Below are positions 7,477 through 15,070 of a DNA stretch of 64,000 nt, piece after piece. A program made the translations under genes and the position numbers. Under the pieces are notes generated by a model that saw nothing but the letters and a program-made list of their open reading frames with translations, was not told the origin of the DNA and did not search any database. Source of the stretch: Streptomyces sp. 1331.2 (GTDB taxonomy: Bacteria; Actinomycetota; Actinomycetes; Streptomycetales; Streptomycetaceae). The stretch's first letter is position 1. Each line of letters opens with the position of its first letter. The DNA is taken from contig NZ_OBMJ01000001.1 in NCBI RefSeq assembly GCF_900199205.1, positions 3,785,001 to 3,849,000 on the forward strand, read 5' to 3'.

Positions 7477-8931
7477 TCACTCGAAGCGGGCGCCGAGCAG
7501 CATCAGGTCGTCGGTGGCCGTCGCCGCGGCCTCTGGGGTGGGGCAGACGGCCAGCAGGTGGGCGCAGAGCCGGTCCGGGTCGATCCGCACGTCGCGCGGG
7601 GCGTCGGCGGCGGCCCGGCGCAGGTTGGCCTGCCCGGCGTGCAGGGTCGGGCCGCAGCGGCGGGCCAGTCCCTCGGTGTAGAGCAGCAGGGTGTCGCCGC
7701 GTTCGACGGTGAGCTCCACGCCGGGCGCCTCCCAGCAGGCCAGCATGCCGAGCGGGGCGGAGAGCGAGGTCTCGACGAACTCGGCGCCGTGCCGGCCGAC
7801 CAGGATCGGCGGGCAGTGCCCGGCGCCGGCCAGGGTGATCCGGCGGTCCTCGGGCTCGACCCAGGCGTAGACGGCGGTGGCGCTGCGGGTCGGCTCGGTG
7901 GTCTTGAGCAGCAGCTCCAGGTCCCCCAGGACGGAGACCGGGTCCTCGCCCTCCAGCACCGCGTACGCCCGCAGCGCGGCCCGTACCCGGCCCATCGCGG
8001 CGGCCGCGCCGGGGGCGGAGCCGGGGCCGGCGCCGGGCCCGTCGCCGGAGACCGAGCCGACGGTCAGGCCGACGGTGCCGTCCGGCAGCGGGATCGCGTC
8101 GTACCAGTCGCTGCCGCAGGAGCGATCGAGCCCGGCCGGGACGAGCCGGGCGGCCAGCCGCAGGCCGTCGGTGCGGGGGAGCCGGTCGGGAAGCAGACCG
8201 CGGCGCAGCGCCTCGGTGGTGCGCAGGATGCGGTCGGCCTCCAGCTGCTTGGCGAGCAGCGGGGCGGCGATCTCGCAGTAGTGGCGGGCGAGTTCGCGCT
8301 GCGCCTGGGTCGGTTCGGCGGGCTCGTCCCAGAACCAGAGGACGGCGGCGAGCGGGCCGTCCTCGGCGGTGGCGAGCGGCAGGCCGTAGGCGCCGCCGAG
8401 GCCGAGGTGGACGGCGAGTTCGCGCAGCCGGGCGCCGGTGGCGGGGTCGGTGGCGAGGTCGGGGGAGTGCAGCTGCTCGGGCCGGTCCTGTTCGCGCAGC
8501 AGCCGGGCGAGCAGGCTCTGTTCGGTCGGGACGGTCTCCAGGGCGCCGAGGCTGGAGCGGTCGAGGTGGAGGCCGATCGGCTGGCCGGGGCCGCCGCCGG
8601 GCAGCCTGGTGACCAGGACGCCGCGGCGGGCGCCGAGCAGGGCGGCGCCGGAGGCGAGCACGGTGTCCAGGGTGGCGGCGAGGCCGCGGACCCGGGCGAG
8701 CTGCTCGGTGTGCTCGTGCAGGCTGGTGATATCGGACAGGCGTCCGGCCAAACGGTCCTGCACCGCGGCGGACGGGGCCGTGCGGTCCGCCGCCGGGCCC
8801 TGCGGCGCGTCGGTGGGGCCGGGGAGGCCCGGCGGCGGGTCGAGGACGGTGAGCCCGCCTGCGCAGCCCGGTTCGCCAGGCTCGGCGGTGGTCGTCGTCG
8901 GGAGGGCCGTCGACGGGTGGGACTCGGTCAT
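7477..8931 (-). CDS. GAF domain + PP2C/SpoIIE-type phosphatase
   Basis: This 484-residue protein has a low-complexity N-terminus to about 55. A GAF domain occupies about 75-225, with a typical coiled linker after it. The SpoIIE/RsbU-like PP2C domain runs from about 245 to the end (SDWYDAIPLPDGT, later GDTLLLYTEGLARR and TATDDLMLLGARF). Such proteins usually dephosphorylate anti-sigma-factor antagonists and so release stress or development sigma factors. One point is unusual. The motif normally GDVxGHG, whose Asp binds metal, reads GSVSGDG here, so a core metal ligand is Ser. The other acidic residues (DWYD, the late DD) are kept. Activity is therefore uncertain. The cognate antagonist is not adjacent. 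Confidence 0.85.
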   Translation of the reverse strand: MTESHPSTALPTTTTAEPGEPGCAGGLTVLDPPPGLPGPTDAPQGPAADRTAPSAAVQDRLAGRLSDITSLHEHTEQLARVRGLAATLDTVLASGAALLGARRGVLVTRLPGGGPGQPIGLHLDRSSLGALETVPTEQSLLARLLREQDRPEQLHSPDLATDPATGARLRELAVHLGLGGAYGLPLATAEDGPLAAVLWFWDEPAEPTQAQRELARHYCEIAAPLLAKQLEADRILRTTEALRRGLLPDRLPRTDGLRLAARLVPAGLDRSCGSDWYDAIPLPDGTVGLTVGSVSGDGPGAGPGSAPGAAAAMGRVRAALRAYAVLEGEDPVSVLGDLELLLKTTEPTRSATAVYAWVEPEDRRITLAGAGHCPPILVGRHGAEFVETSLSAPLGMLACWEAPGVELTVERGDTLLLYTEGLARRCGPTLHAGQANLRRAAADAPRDVRIDPDRLCAHLLAVCPTPEAAATATDDLMLLGARFE

Positions 8932-9553
8932 GCCGCCACTCCTGACGCGGTGCTACGTGCCATGCGAAACCCCCAGATGCGGCCAAATGTGGAGCGAGCA
9001 CGGCCAAAGGGCGTGTTTCGCCTCGATTCGCTACTACTCGTCATTGATCGACAGCAATGCCACCACTTCTACACAGGCCATTCGGGGCATGTCCAGATCC
9101 GGGAGGACGCGGGGGCCGGTTCCACAGCCATCGCGACCCGGTCGGGGGGCGTGCGTGCTTCGTGTGCGCGCCGCTCGGGCCGGGAGGCATGGAGGGAGCC
9201 GCGAGCGGGCAGAACCGAGGGAACGGACCGGGCGGCCGTCCGGATGCTATGCCCGTGCCGCCCGTGAGCCGGGTCAGCCGGAACTCTCTCACTCGTACGG
9301 TGGAACCAAGCGCGCCCGGGCGGCGTCCATCCGGTCGCATACGGGATTCTCGTTCCAAGGGCTGTTCCAGTGCGCGGCCCCTCTCATGTCGTGATCCACG
9401 TCGTAGCCGCGCCGTCCGCCATTTCGCCCGCCCCGCTCCGCGCCGCCCGGGGCCGTGCCGCGGCGGGCCCGTACGGGACGTCCCGACGGATGCCTGCGGG
9501 CGGAGCGAACCGAGGCGGAGCGAACCGAGCGGTCAGGGAAAGGAACGAGCGCC
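8932..9553. other. 622-bp intergenic region without a supported gene
   Basis: This stretch separates the divergent phosphatase and Prim-Pol-like genes. About 8990-9090 is noticeably less GC-rich than its surroundings, as expected of promoters. Open frames here, such as 9041-9358 on the minus strand, have poor codon bias and no family resemblance. The Prim-Pol gene's ribosome site (AAAGGAA) is at its right end. Confidence 0.5.
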
Positions 9554-10189
9554 ATGCGTGAGAACCCGAAGGACCGGTCGGAGGAGCGTGCCGCCCGGCT
9601 CGAAGCGGCCCTGGCGGCCGCCGTCGACCACCGCTGGCCCGTGGTGCCGGGCGCGGTGCTGGACGGCGGGCGCTGCTCCTGCGGCGACCTGGACTGCACC
9701 GTCCCCGCCGCGCACCCGCACGACCCCTCGCTGCTCGCCGCCACCACGGACGCCCGGATGGTGCGCTGGTGGTGGGAGCGGCAGAGCCCGGACGCACCGG
9801 TGCTGGCCGCCACCGGCACCACCGTCTCGGCGGTCAGCCTGCCCGCGGCGGCCGGGGCCCGGGCGCTGGCCTACCTGAGCGCGCTGCGGATGCCGCTCGG
9901 CCCGGTGCTGGCGATGCCGGGCCGCTACGCGCTGCTGGTGGCCCCGTACTCGCTGGACGTGCTCGGCGAGATGCTCGCCCAACTGCCTTGGGTGCCTGGC
10001 TCGTTGCGCTACCACGGGCCGGGCGGCTTCCTGGCGCTGCCGCCCGGCGGGCCGGCCGGGCGGGTGCGCTGGGTGCTGGCGCCGCGGCCGGGCGAGGGCG
10101 GTGGGGTCTGGCTGCCGCAGGTCGGGCCGCTGCTGGGCGAGTTGGTGGAGGCGACGGTCCGGCTGGACAGCGGGCGCTCGGCGTACTGA
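9554..10189 (+). CDS. Bifunctional DNA primase/polymerase N-terminal-domain-like protein
   Basis: The start is ATG at 9554, preceded by GGGAAAGGAACGA; a longer frame to 9455 adds unsupported Arg-rich sequence. The protein has 211 residues. After an Arg/Glu/Ala-rich helix comes a Cys cluster (GGRCSCGDLDCTVPAAHP) that matches the start of the Prim-Pol (archaeo-eukaryotic primase-like) family carried by actinomycetes, in which CxCG...C...HP precedes the fold. I do not see the DxD catalytic acidic pair of active primases, and the protein is shorter than active members. A catalytically dead accessory or regulatory protein is therefore as likely as a polymerase. It is a single gene followed by a hairpin terminator. 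Confidence 0.7.
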   Translation: MRENPKDRSEERAARLEAALAAAVDHRWPVVPGAVLDGGRCSCGDLDCTVPAAHPHDPSLLAATTDARMVRWWWERQSPDAPVLAATGTTVSAVSLPAAAGARALAYLSALRMPLGPVLAMPGRYALLVAPYSLDVLGEMLAQLPWVPGSLRYHGPGGFLALPPGGPAGRVRWVLAPRPGEGGGVWLPQVGPLLGELVEATVRLDSGRSAY

Positions 10190-10297
10190 TCCGCAGTGAT
10201 CCGGGCGGTCGGTAGCGGCTCGAACCGCGGCTCGATCCGCGGTGATCCGGGCGCCTGATCCGCGGTGATCCGCGCGGCCCGCCGGAAAAACAAAAGA

Positions 10298-10335
10298 TCC
10301 GGCCGCTGGCGACGGGGGATGCACCAGCGGCCGGA
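10298..10335. terminator. Bidirectional terminator hairpin
   Basis: A 12-bp perfect stem (TCCGGCCGCTGG and its complement) surrounds a 14-base loop. Rightward transcripts then read CTCTTTAG. Leftward transcripts read a T-rich tail (GATCTTTTGTTTTT). It sits between the convergent Prim-Pol-like and SEC-C genes. Confidence 0.8.
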
Positions 10336-10451
10336 CTCTTTAGACAGTAACAAGGATCTGCGCCCGCGCCAATTTCCAAGACGCCCTCCACGCCCGGAAA
10401 TTGCGCGTTCAGCGCGACAATGTGACGCGTATCACGCCGATCCTGCGCCCT

Positions 10452-11435
10452 TTAGTTCAAAGTGACCTGACGGTTCACCAGGTTGGCGCGGGCGCGCCGC
10501 TCCTCGGCGGTGAGCGGGGTCGCGTCGGCGAGCGTGGCGACCAGCCGCTGGTGGAACTCGGCGGCCGGCTTCTCGCAGTCAGCGGCGGTCATCGCGAGCG
10601 GCAGGTCCCAGACCGGCACGGTCAGGCCGTGCGCGCGGAACGAGCCGACCAGGCGGGTGTCCGGGCCGAGCGAGGCCTCGCCGGCGGCGTTCAGCCGGGC
10701 CAGCGCGTCCAGCAGCTGCTCCTCGGGCACGGTCATGACCCAGCGCAGGTGGTTCTTGTCCGGGGTGCCGCACCAGTAGGCGGCGTCCAGGCCGGCCAGC
10801 TTCTCGGTCGGGATGGCCGAGGCGTTGGCGCGCTCCAGGGAGGCGGCGACCTCGCCGGTGGCGGTCTCGGCGTCCTCCAGCCAGAACTCGAAGCCGGTGT
10901 GCACGGCGGGCGTGAACTCGGCCGTGGTGTCCAGCAGGTCCTGCAGGCGGCGCCCGCCCGGGACGGTCCGGCGGGCCGGCACCGGGTTGCCCGGCTCGGT
11001 GGCCAGGGCCAGCTCCAGGGCGTCCGCGAGGTCGCGGCTGAGGTCGCCGGAGGCGGACTGGGTCTGCAGGCCGAGCAGGATCGAGCCGTCCTGGCGGCGC
11101 AGGGCCGGCCAGGCCAGCGGCAGCACGGTGGCCAGGGTCACCGACGGGACGTCGCCGGTGGCGCCCTCGGCCACGCCGGCGGCCAGCGTCAGCGGCACCG
11201 TGGCGGCGGGCACCAGCTCGCGCAGCGCGACCCAGTCGGCCTCGCCCGGCAGGCCCTCGAACGGGCGGTGCACCAGCTCCTGCACCGCGTGCGAGGCCTC
11301 CCGGCCGTGGCAGGCCTTGTACCGGCGGCCCGAGCCGCAGGGGCAGTCCTCGCGTGCCCCGACCACGGGGATCTCGCCCGTGACGGCGGTGGTGGACTGA
11401 CGCTGCGGCGCCTTCTTGGCGGCCTTCTTGCCCAT
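10452..11435 (-). CDS. DUF5926 family protein with N-terminal SEC-C zinc motif
   Basis: This 327-residue protein begins with a lysine-rich segment (MGKKAAKKAPQ). A SEC-C motif follows at about residues 29-44 (EDCPCGSGRRYKACHG), the CxCxnCH zinc-binding pattern also found at the SecA C-terminus. The remaining about 280 residues match a conserved actinobacterial protein I know only as DUF5926, with no visible catalytic motif. It is predicted to be cytosolic. SEC-C motifs often mediate contact with ribosome or translocase components, but nothing here specifies the partner. The ATP-binding protein gene lies upstream in the same direction, 64 bp away. Confidence 0.85.
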   Translation of the reverse strand: MGKKAAKKAPQRQSTTAVTGEIPVVGAREDCPCGSGRRYKACHGREASHAVQELVHRPFEGLPGEADWVALRELVPAATVPLTLAAGVAEGATGDVPSVTLATVLPLAWPALRRQDGSILLGLQTQSASGDLSRDLADALELALATEPGNPVPARRTVPGGRRLQDLLDTTAEFTPAVHTGFEFWLEDAETATGEVAASLERANASAIPTEKLAGLDAAYWCGTPDKNHLRWVMTVPEEQLLDALARLNAAGEASLGPDTRLVGSFRAHGLTVPVWDLPLAMTAADCEKPAAEFHQRLVATLADATPLTAEERRARANLVNRQVTLN

Positions 11436-11499
11436 GGTGCGGCTCTCCCGGGAACGGTGGTCCTCTGTCCCGGGAAGCCTACTGACGTTCCTGAGCCCG

Positions 11500-12087
11500 C
11501 TACGCGCTGCGGGCGTCGCCGCCGCGCCGGGCGTGCCGGGCGCGGGCGGGCAGTGCCGCCCACACTGTGACCTCGCCGGGCGCGTCGCGCACGCCCCAGT
11601 CGCTGGCCAGTTCGTCGACGATGTTCAGTCCGCGGCCGCCGCGGGAGGTCAGCGAGGGACCGGCGGGCAGCGGCCGGGTGGCCGCGCCGCCGTCGGTGAC
11701 CTCCAGGGTGAGCACGCCGTCGGCGTGCATCTGCCAGCGGACCAGTACACCGCCGTCCGGCTGCGCCGGGCCGTCGCAGTCACCGTGCTCCCGACCCTCC
11801 CGCACGGGGTGCGCCCCGGACGGGACCCCGACCAGCACCTGGCCGAGCACCTCGGCCCGGGCGCTGCGGCCGAGCGCCGGCAGCGGGCCGAGCGGGCGGG
11901 CGTACCGGCACGCGTTGCTCAACAGCTCGGAAAGGATCAGTACGGCATCATCGATGACCGGTTCCGGTATCTGTCGGTCACCCAGATCTCGACGCAGTCG
12001 GCGCCGTGCGACCCCGACACTCGCTGGGCCGTGCGGCACTGCCATGGTCGATGAAGCCGGCACTTCGCGCGCCACCATCAACGCCAC
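11500..12087 (-). CDS. Anti-sigma-factor-like ATP-binding protein (HATPase_c_2, RsbW/SpoIIAB-type)
   Basis: GTG at 12087 is chosen because a perfect AAGGAGG lies 8 bases upstream. The open frame continues to 12210, but that extension lacks a ribosome site. The 195-residue protein is a single GHKL ATPase domain. Its N-box is ILSELLSNACRYARPLG (Glu and Asn), its G1-like box VTDGGAATRPLP, and its G2 box SRGGRGLNIVDELASDWGV. Streptomyces encodes dozens of these free kinases, which bind sigma factors or phosphorylate antagonists. No partner gene is adjacent. An upstream low-GC stretch around 12240-12260 may hold the promoter. Confidence 0.87.
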   Translation of the reverse strand: MALMVAREVPASSTMAVPHGPASVGVARRRLRRDLGDRQIPEPVIDDAVLILSELLSNACRYARPLGPLPALGRSARAEVLGQVLVGVPSGAHPVREGREHGDCDGPAQPDGGVLVRWQMHADGVLTLEVTDGGAATRPLPAGPSLTSRGGRGLNIVDELASDWGVRDAPGEVTVWAALPARARHARRGGDARSA

Positions 12088-12349
12088 CCCCGGACCTCCT
12101 TCAGCGTATGCCGAGGGAGAGATGCCCCTTGGTAATGCGTCGGAAACGAGCACCGGACGATCCCGCGGGCCCATTTCGACGGTCGCGACCGAGGGTCGAC
12201 CGGAGGTCATTCCGTGCTCACCCTCTGTCGCCCGGGGGCCGGAATTCCGGCAATATCGTGCGGCGAAGGTTTGGCTGCCGACCAGAGTGATCAGTCGTGA
12301 TCGGTCGTGATCAGCCGCGGACGGGGACCGCTGTCGGTGCGTCGGCGGA

Positions 12350-13174
12350 TCACCGGCCGAGCTGCGCCAGCACCTCGGCGGGCCGGTTGGTGATGATCGC
12401 GGACACCCCGAGTTCCAGGCAGAGTTCGACGTCGGCCGGTTCGTCCACCGTCCACACGTGCACCTGGTGCCCCAGCTCGCGCAGCCTGGTCACCAGCTGC
12501 GGGCGGGCCCGCACCAGCTCGATGCCCGGCCCGGCGATCCGCGCCCCGCCCGGCAGCGGCGAGCCCTCGCGCAGCCGGCCGAGCAGCGGCAGCGTCCGCT
12601 CGAACAGGAACACCCGCCGGTAGTCCCGCGCGGCGGCGGCCACCCGGTTCAGCGCGACCGAGGAGAAGCTCATGATCCGGGCGGACGGGCGGTCGCCCTC
12701 CCGGGCCGCGCCGATCTTGTACCGCTCCAGCATCCGCAGCAGCTCGGCCTCCACCCGGCCGCGGAAGCGCACCGGGTGCTTGGTCTCGATCGCGAGGTCC
12801 ACCGGGCGGCCGCAGTCCACCACCAGCTCCAGCAGCCGGTCCAGCCGCAGGACGCCGCGCAGCTCCGGGTCGGTGCTGGGGCGGCCGGTCTTCCAGCCAC
12901 CGAAGTCGTACGCCTCCAGCTCGGCGAGCGTCATCGCCGAGACGGTGCCCCGGCCGTTGGAGACCCGGCCGATCCGCCGGTCGTGCACGCACACCAGGTG
13001 GCCGTCGGCCGTCACCCGGACGTCGCACTCCACGGCGTCCGCGCCCTCGTCGAGCGCGCGGCGGTAGGCCGCGAGGGTGTGTTCGGGCAGGGCGTGGGAG
13101 GAACCGCGGTGGGCGATCACCTGGACGGGCGGCGCGGTGCGCGCCGCCGTCGAGGACAGGTCTGGGCTGGTCAC
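12350..13174 (-). CDS. Glycerophosphodiester phosphodiesterase (GDPD)
   Basis: This 274-residue enzyme hydrolyses glycerophosphodiesters to glycerol-3-phosphate and an alcohol. The family signature is clear. VIAHRGSSHALPEHTLAAY supplies the catalytic His and a metal Glu, and ADAVECDVRVTADGHLVCVHD supplies Glu, Asp and the second catalytic His. IETKHPV and the C-terminal HVWTVDEPADVELCLELGV follow. There is no convincing signal peptide, so it is probably cytosolic. The GTG start (VTSPDLSS) precedes the domain by 20 residues; the open frame to 13528 runs antisense into the neighbouring transporter gene and is not credible. It follows the transporter gene after 91 bp, in the same direction. Confidence 0.92.
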   Translation of the reverse strand: MTSPDLSSTAARTAPPVQVIAHRGSSHALPEHTLAAYRRALDEGADAVECDVRVTADGHLVCVHDRRIGRVSNGRGTVSAMTLAELEAYDFGGWKTGRPSTDPELRGVLRLDRLLELVVDCGRPVDLAIETKHPVRFRGRVEAELLRMLERYKIGAAREGDRPSARIMSFSSVALNRVAAAARDYRRVFLFERTLPLLGRLREGSPLPGGARIAGPGIELVRARPQLVTRLRELGHQVHVWTVDEPADVELCLELGVSAIITNRPAEVLAQLGR

Positions 13175-13265
13175 AGCGCCAACGATAGGCGGCGGAGGTG
13201 ACGCGGAGGAGAAGACGGCCCCAACCTGCGGGGCCGTCTGCGCACTGTCGGGCGTCCGGCCCGCC

Positions 13266-14681
13266 TCAGCGGGCGGTGCGGCGGGCCAGCGGGGTGAGCG
13301 CCCAGGTGGCCAGGGCGGGCACCAGGAAGGCGAACAGCGAGGCGGAGGTCCACTCCTGCGGGGTGAAGTGCAGCGCCTCCTGGGCGGAGGTCCAGAAGTC
13401 CGTCCACCAGCCGGCCACCTTGGTCGGGGCGATGAACTGGTAGACCGCGAAGCCCAGCGCCCACGGCAGCAGCATCGTCCAGCGCGACGGCGCGTCGGCG
13501 GAGAGGTTCCAGCCGTGCCGCCCGGCACCGAGGAAGAAGTCCACCGCCAGCACCGCCAGCAGCGGCACGAACACCGAGCCGATCAGGCCGAGGAAGTTGT
13601 AGTAGGTGTCGGTGAACTGGTCGATCTGCAGCGCCAGCACGGTGATCAGCGCGCCGATGCCGCCGCTCAGCAGCCGGCGGTCCACCTTCGGCAGCAGGTT
13701 CTGCACCGACATCGCGGTCGAGTACACGTTGGCGAAGGACTGGTCCGTCTCGCGCAGCACCAGGACCAGCAGGAACAGCCAGCCGGCCCAGACGCCGAGG
13801 AAGGAGTCGAAGATCTTGTTCGGGTCGCCGTCGGACTGCAGCAGCGCCATCAGACCGAGCGCGTAGCACCAGACCTGGGCGATCGTGTAGCCGGAGAAGC
13901 TGCCCCAGAACGCCGAGCGCCCGGTGCGCGAGTGCCGGGTGTAGTCGGCGGCCAGCGGGACGAAGGAGACCGACACCGCGATCATCGCGTCGGTCGCGCC
14001 GAGGAAGCCGTGCCAGTTTCCGGCGCCCGGGTCCGGCACGCCCTGGCGGCCCAGCTGGACGGTGAAGTACACCATCGCGACGGCGACCGCCCCGGCCACG
14101 AAGCGGCGCAGCACCGCGATCGAGCCCAGCGGCCAGATCGTCAGCGCGGTGGTCAGGGCGCCCGCGAGCAGCACGAACAGCCAGCGGTAGCCGGTGGTGT
14201 GGGCGACGGTCTGCGCGCCCGCCGAGATCGTCAGCAGCTCGAACACGCCCCAGCCGATGCACTGCACGATGTTCAGCACCGTCGGCAGGTACGACAGCCG
14301 GGTGCCGAACAGCCCGCGCAGGTTGGCCATCGCGGGGGCGCCGGTCCGGGCGCCGATCAGCGCGGCCACGCCGAGCATCGCGGTGCCGACCGCCGTACCG
14401 ACCGCGATCGCGGTCACCGCGGCGGCCAGCGACAGCTCGCTGCCGGGCGCGCCGAGCACGGTCGCGGCGGTGGAGAAGCCGATCAGGCTGACGCCCAGGT
14501 TCATCCAGAGCGCGAAGTGGTCCCGGAAGCGCAGGGTGCGCGGCGGCTCGGTGTCCAGCACCAGCGGCGCCTCGACGCGCTCGTGCCGGTCCAGGACGGC
14601 CGTCGCGGCGGCCGCGGAGGACTCGGGGAAATCCTTGGACGCGGACGCGCCCGAAGAAGAGGATGGCGAAGCAGGCGGCAT
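13266..14681 (-). CDS. cytX: NCS1-family hydroxymethylpyrimidine (thiamine precursor) transporter CytX
   Basis: This 471-residue integral membrane protein has about 12 hydrophobic helices and the NCS1 purine/cytosine permease pattern: NLGVSLIGFSTAATVLG in the first helix, NLRGLFGTRLSYLP, then FVPLAADYTRHSR and the late LAVDFFLG. The cytosolic N-terminus of about 50 residues is Ser/Ala-rich. The substrate is suggested by regulation: a TPP riboswitch immediately precedes it, and NCS1 genes under TPP riboswitches are the CytX type that import HMP for thiamine synthesis. The ATG at 14681 lies just after the riboswitch end, whose GTAGGGAG doubles as the ribosome site. No other thiamine gene is next to it. 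Confidence 0.87.
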   Translation of the reverse strand: MPPASPSSSSGASASKDFPESSAAAATAVLDRHERVEAPLVLDTEPPRTLRFRDHFALWMNLGVSLIGFSTAATVLGAPGSELSLAAAVTAIAVGTAVGTAMLGVAALIGARTGAPAMANLRGLFGTRLSYLPTVLNIVQCIGWGVFELLTISAGAQTVAHTTGYRWLFVLLAGALTTALTIWPLGSIAVLRRFVAGAVAVAMVYFTVQLGRQGVPDPGAGNWHGFLGATDAMIAVSVSFVPLAADYTRHSRTGRSAFWGSFSGYTIAQVWCYALGLMALLQSDGDPNKIFDSFLGVWAGWLFLLVLVLRETDQSFANVYSTAMSVQNLLPKVDRRLLSGGIGALITVLALQIDQFTDTYYNFLGLIGSVFVPLLAVLAVDFFLGAGRHGWNLSADAPSRWTMLLPWALGFAVYQFIAPTKVAGWWTDFWTSAQEALHFTPQEWTSASLFAFLVPALATWALTPLARRTAR

Positions 14682-14685
14682 GGCC

Positions 14686-14820
14686 GATACTCCCTACGCC
14701 GGCATTACCCGGACAGGTTCCGGCGGTCAGCGCCCCCTCGAAGGACCGCCCCGCTCGCGTGGCGTACCTTCGACATGCGCACTCTCAGCCTGGTCGGTCC
14801 AAGCTCCCGCGTGTCAGTTT
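14686..14820 (-). promoter_or_regulatory. TPP (THI-element) riboswitch of cytX
   Basis: Read on the minus strand, the conserved blocks occur in order: GCGGGAGC, then GGCTGAGA, then GAACCTGTCCGGGTAATGCC, then GGCGTAGGGA. These match the TPP aptamer core. The distance from CTGAGA to GAACCTG is about 60 bases, longer than the usual form, and holds an extra helix (TCGAAGG pairing with CCTTCGA), an enlarged P3 arm. The 3' GTAGGGAG lies about 9 bases before the ATG, so ligand binding could hide the ribosome site directly. Boundaries are approximate. Confidence 0.93.
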
Positions 14821-15070
14821 GGAGCGACAGGCTAACCGGCACGGGGGCGAACTCCAAGGCCAGGCCGGAGTGCGGTCCGCATCGCGGGACGCCCGGCGGG
14901 GGAGGGGAGCCCTCGGCCGCCGGCGCTCGTCGGCGCTCGTCGGCTTTCGACGGGCTGTCGTCGGCGCCGGCTAAGGATTCTTATGAGTTCTTCAGAGGGG
15001 TCCTTACGGCAATCGAATCGACGGTGCGAAAAACTATGGTCCTTGGTTCTGTCAGCTATGGAGGTCGTCC

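Noticed and set aside
4420-9267. A 1615-codon open frame on the plus strand
   Set aside because: It runs antisense through the aminopeptidase and phosphatase genes and out of frame through the lipoprotein gene. It is an artefact of very high third-position GC, with repetitive Arg/Gly/Ala composition and no family similarity.
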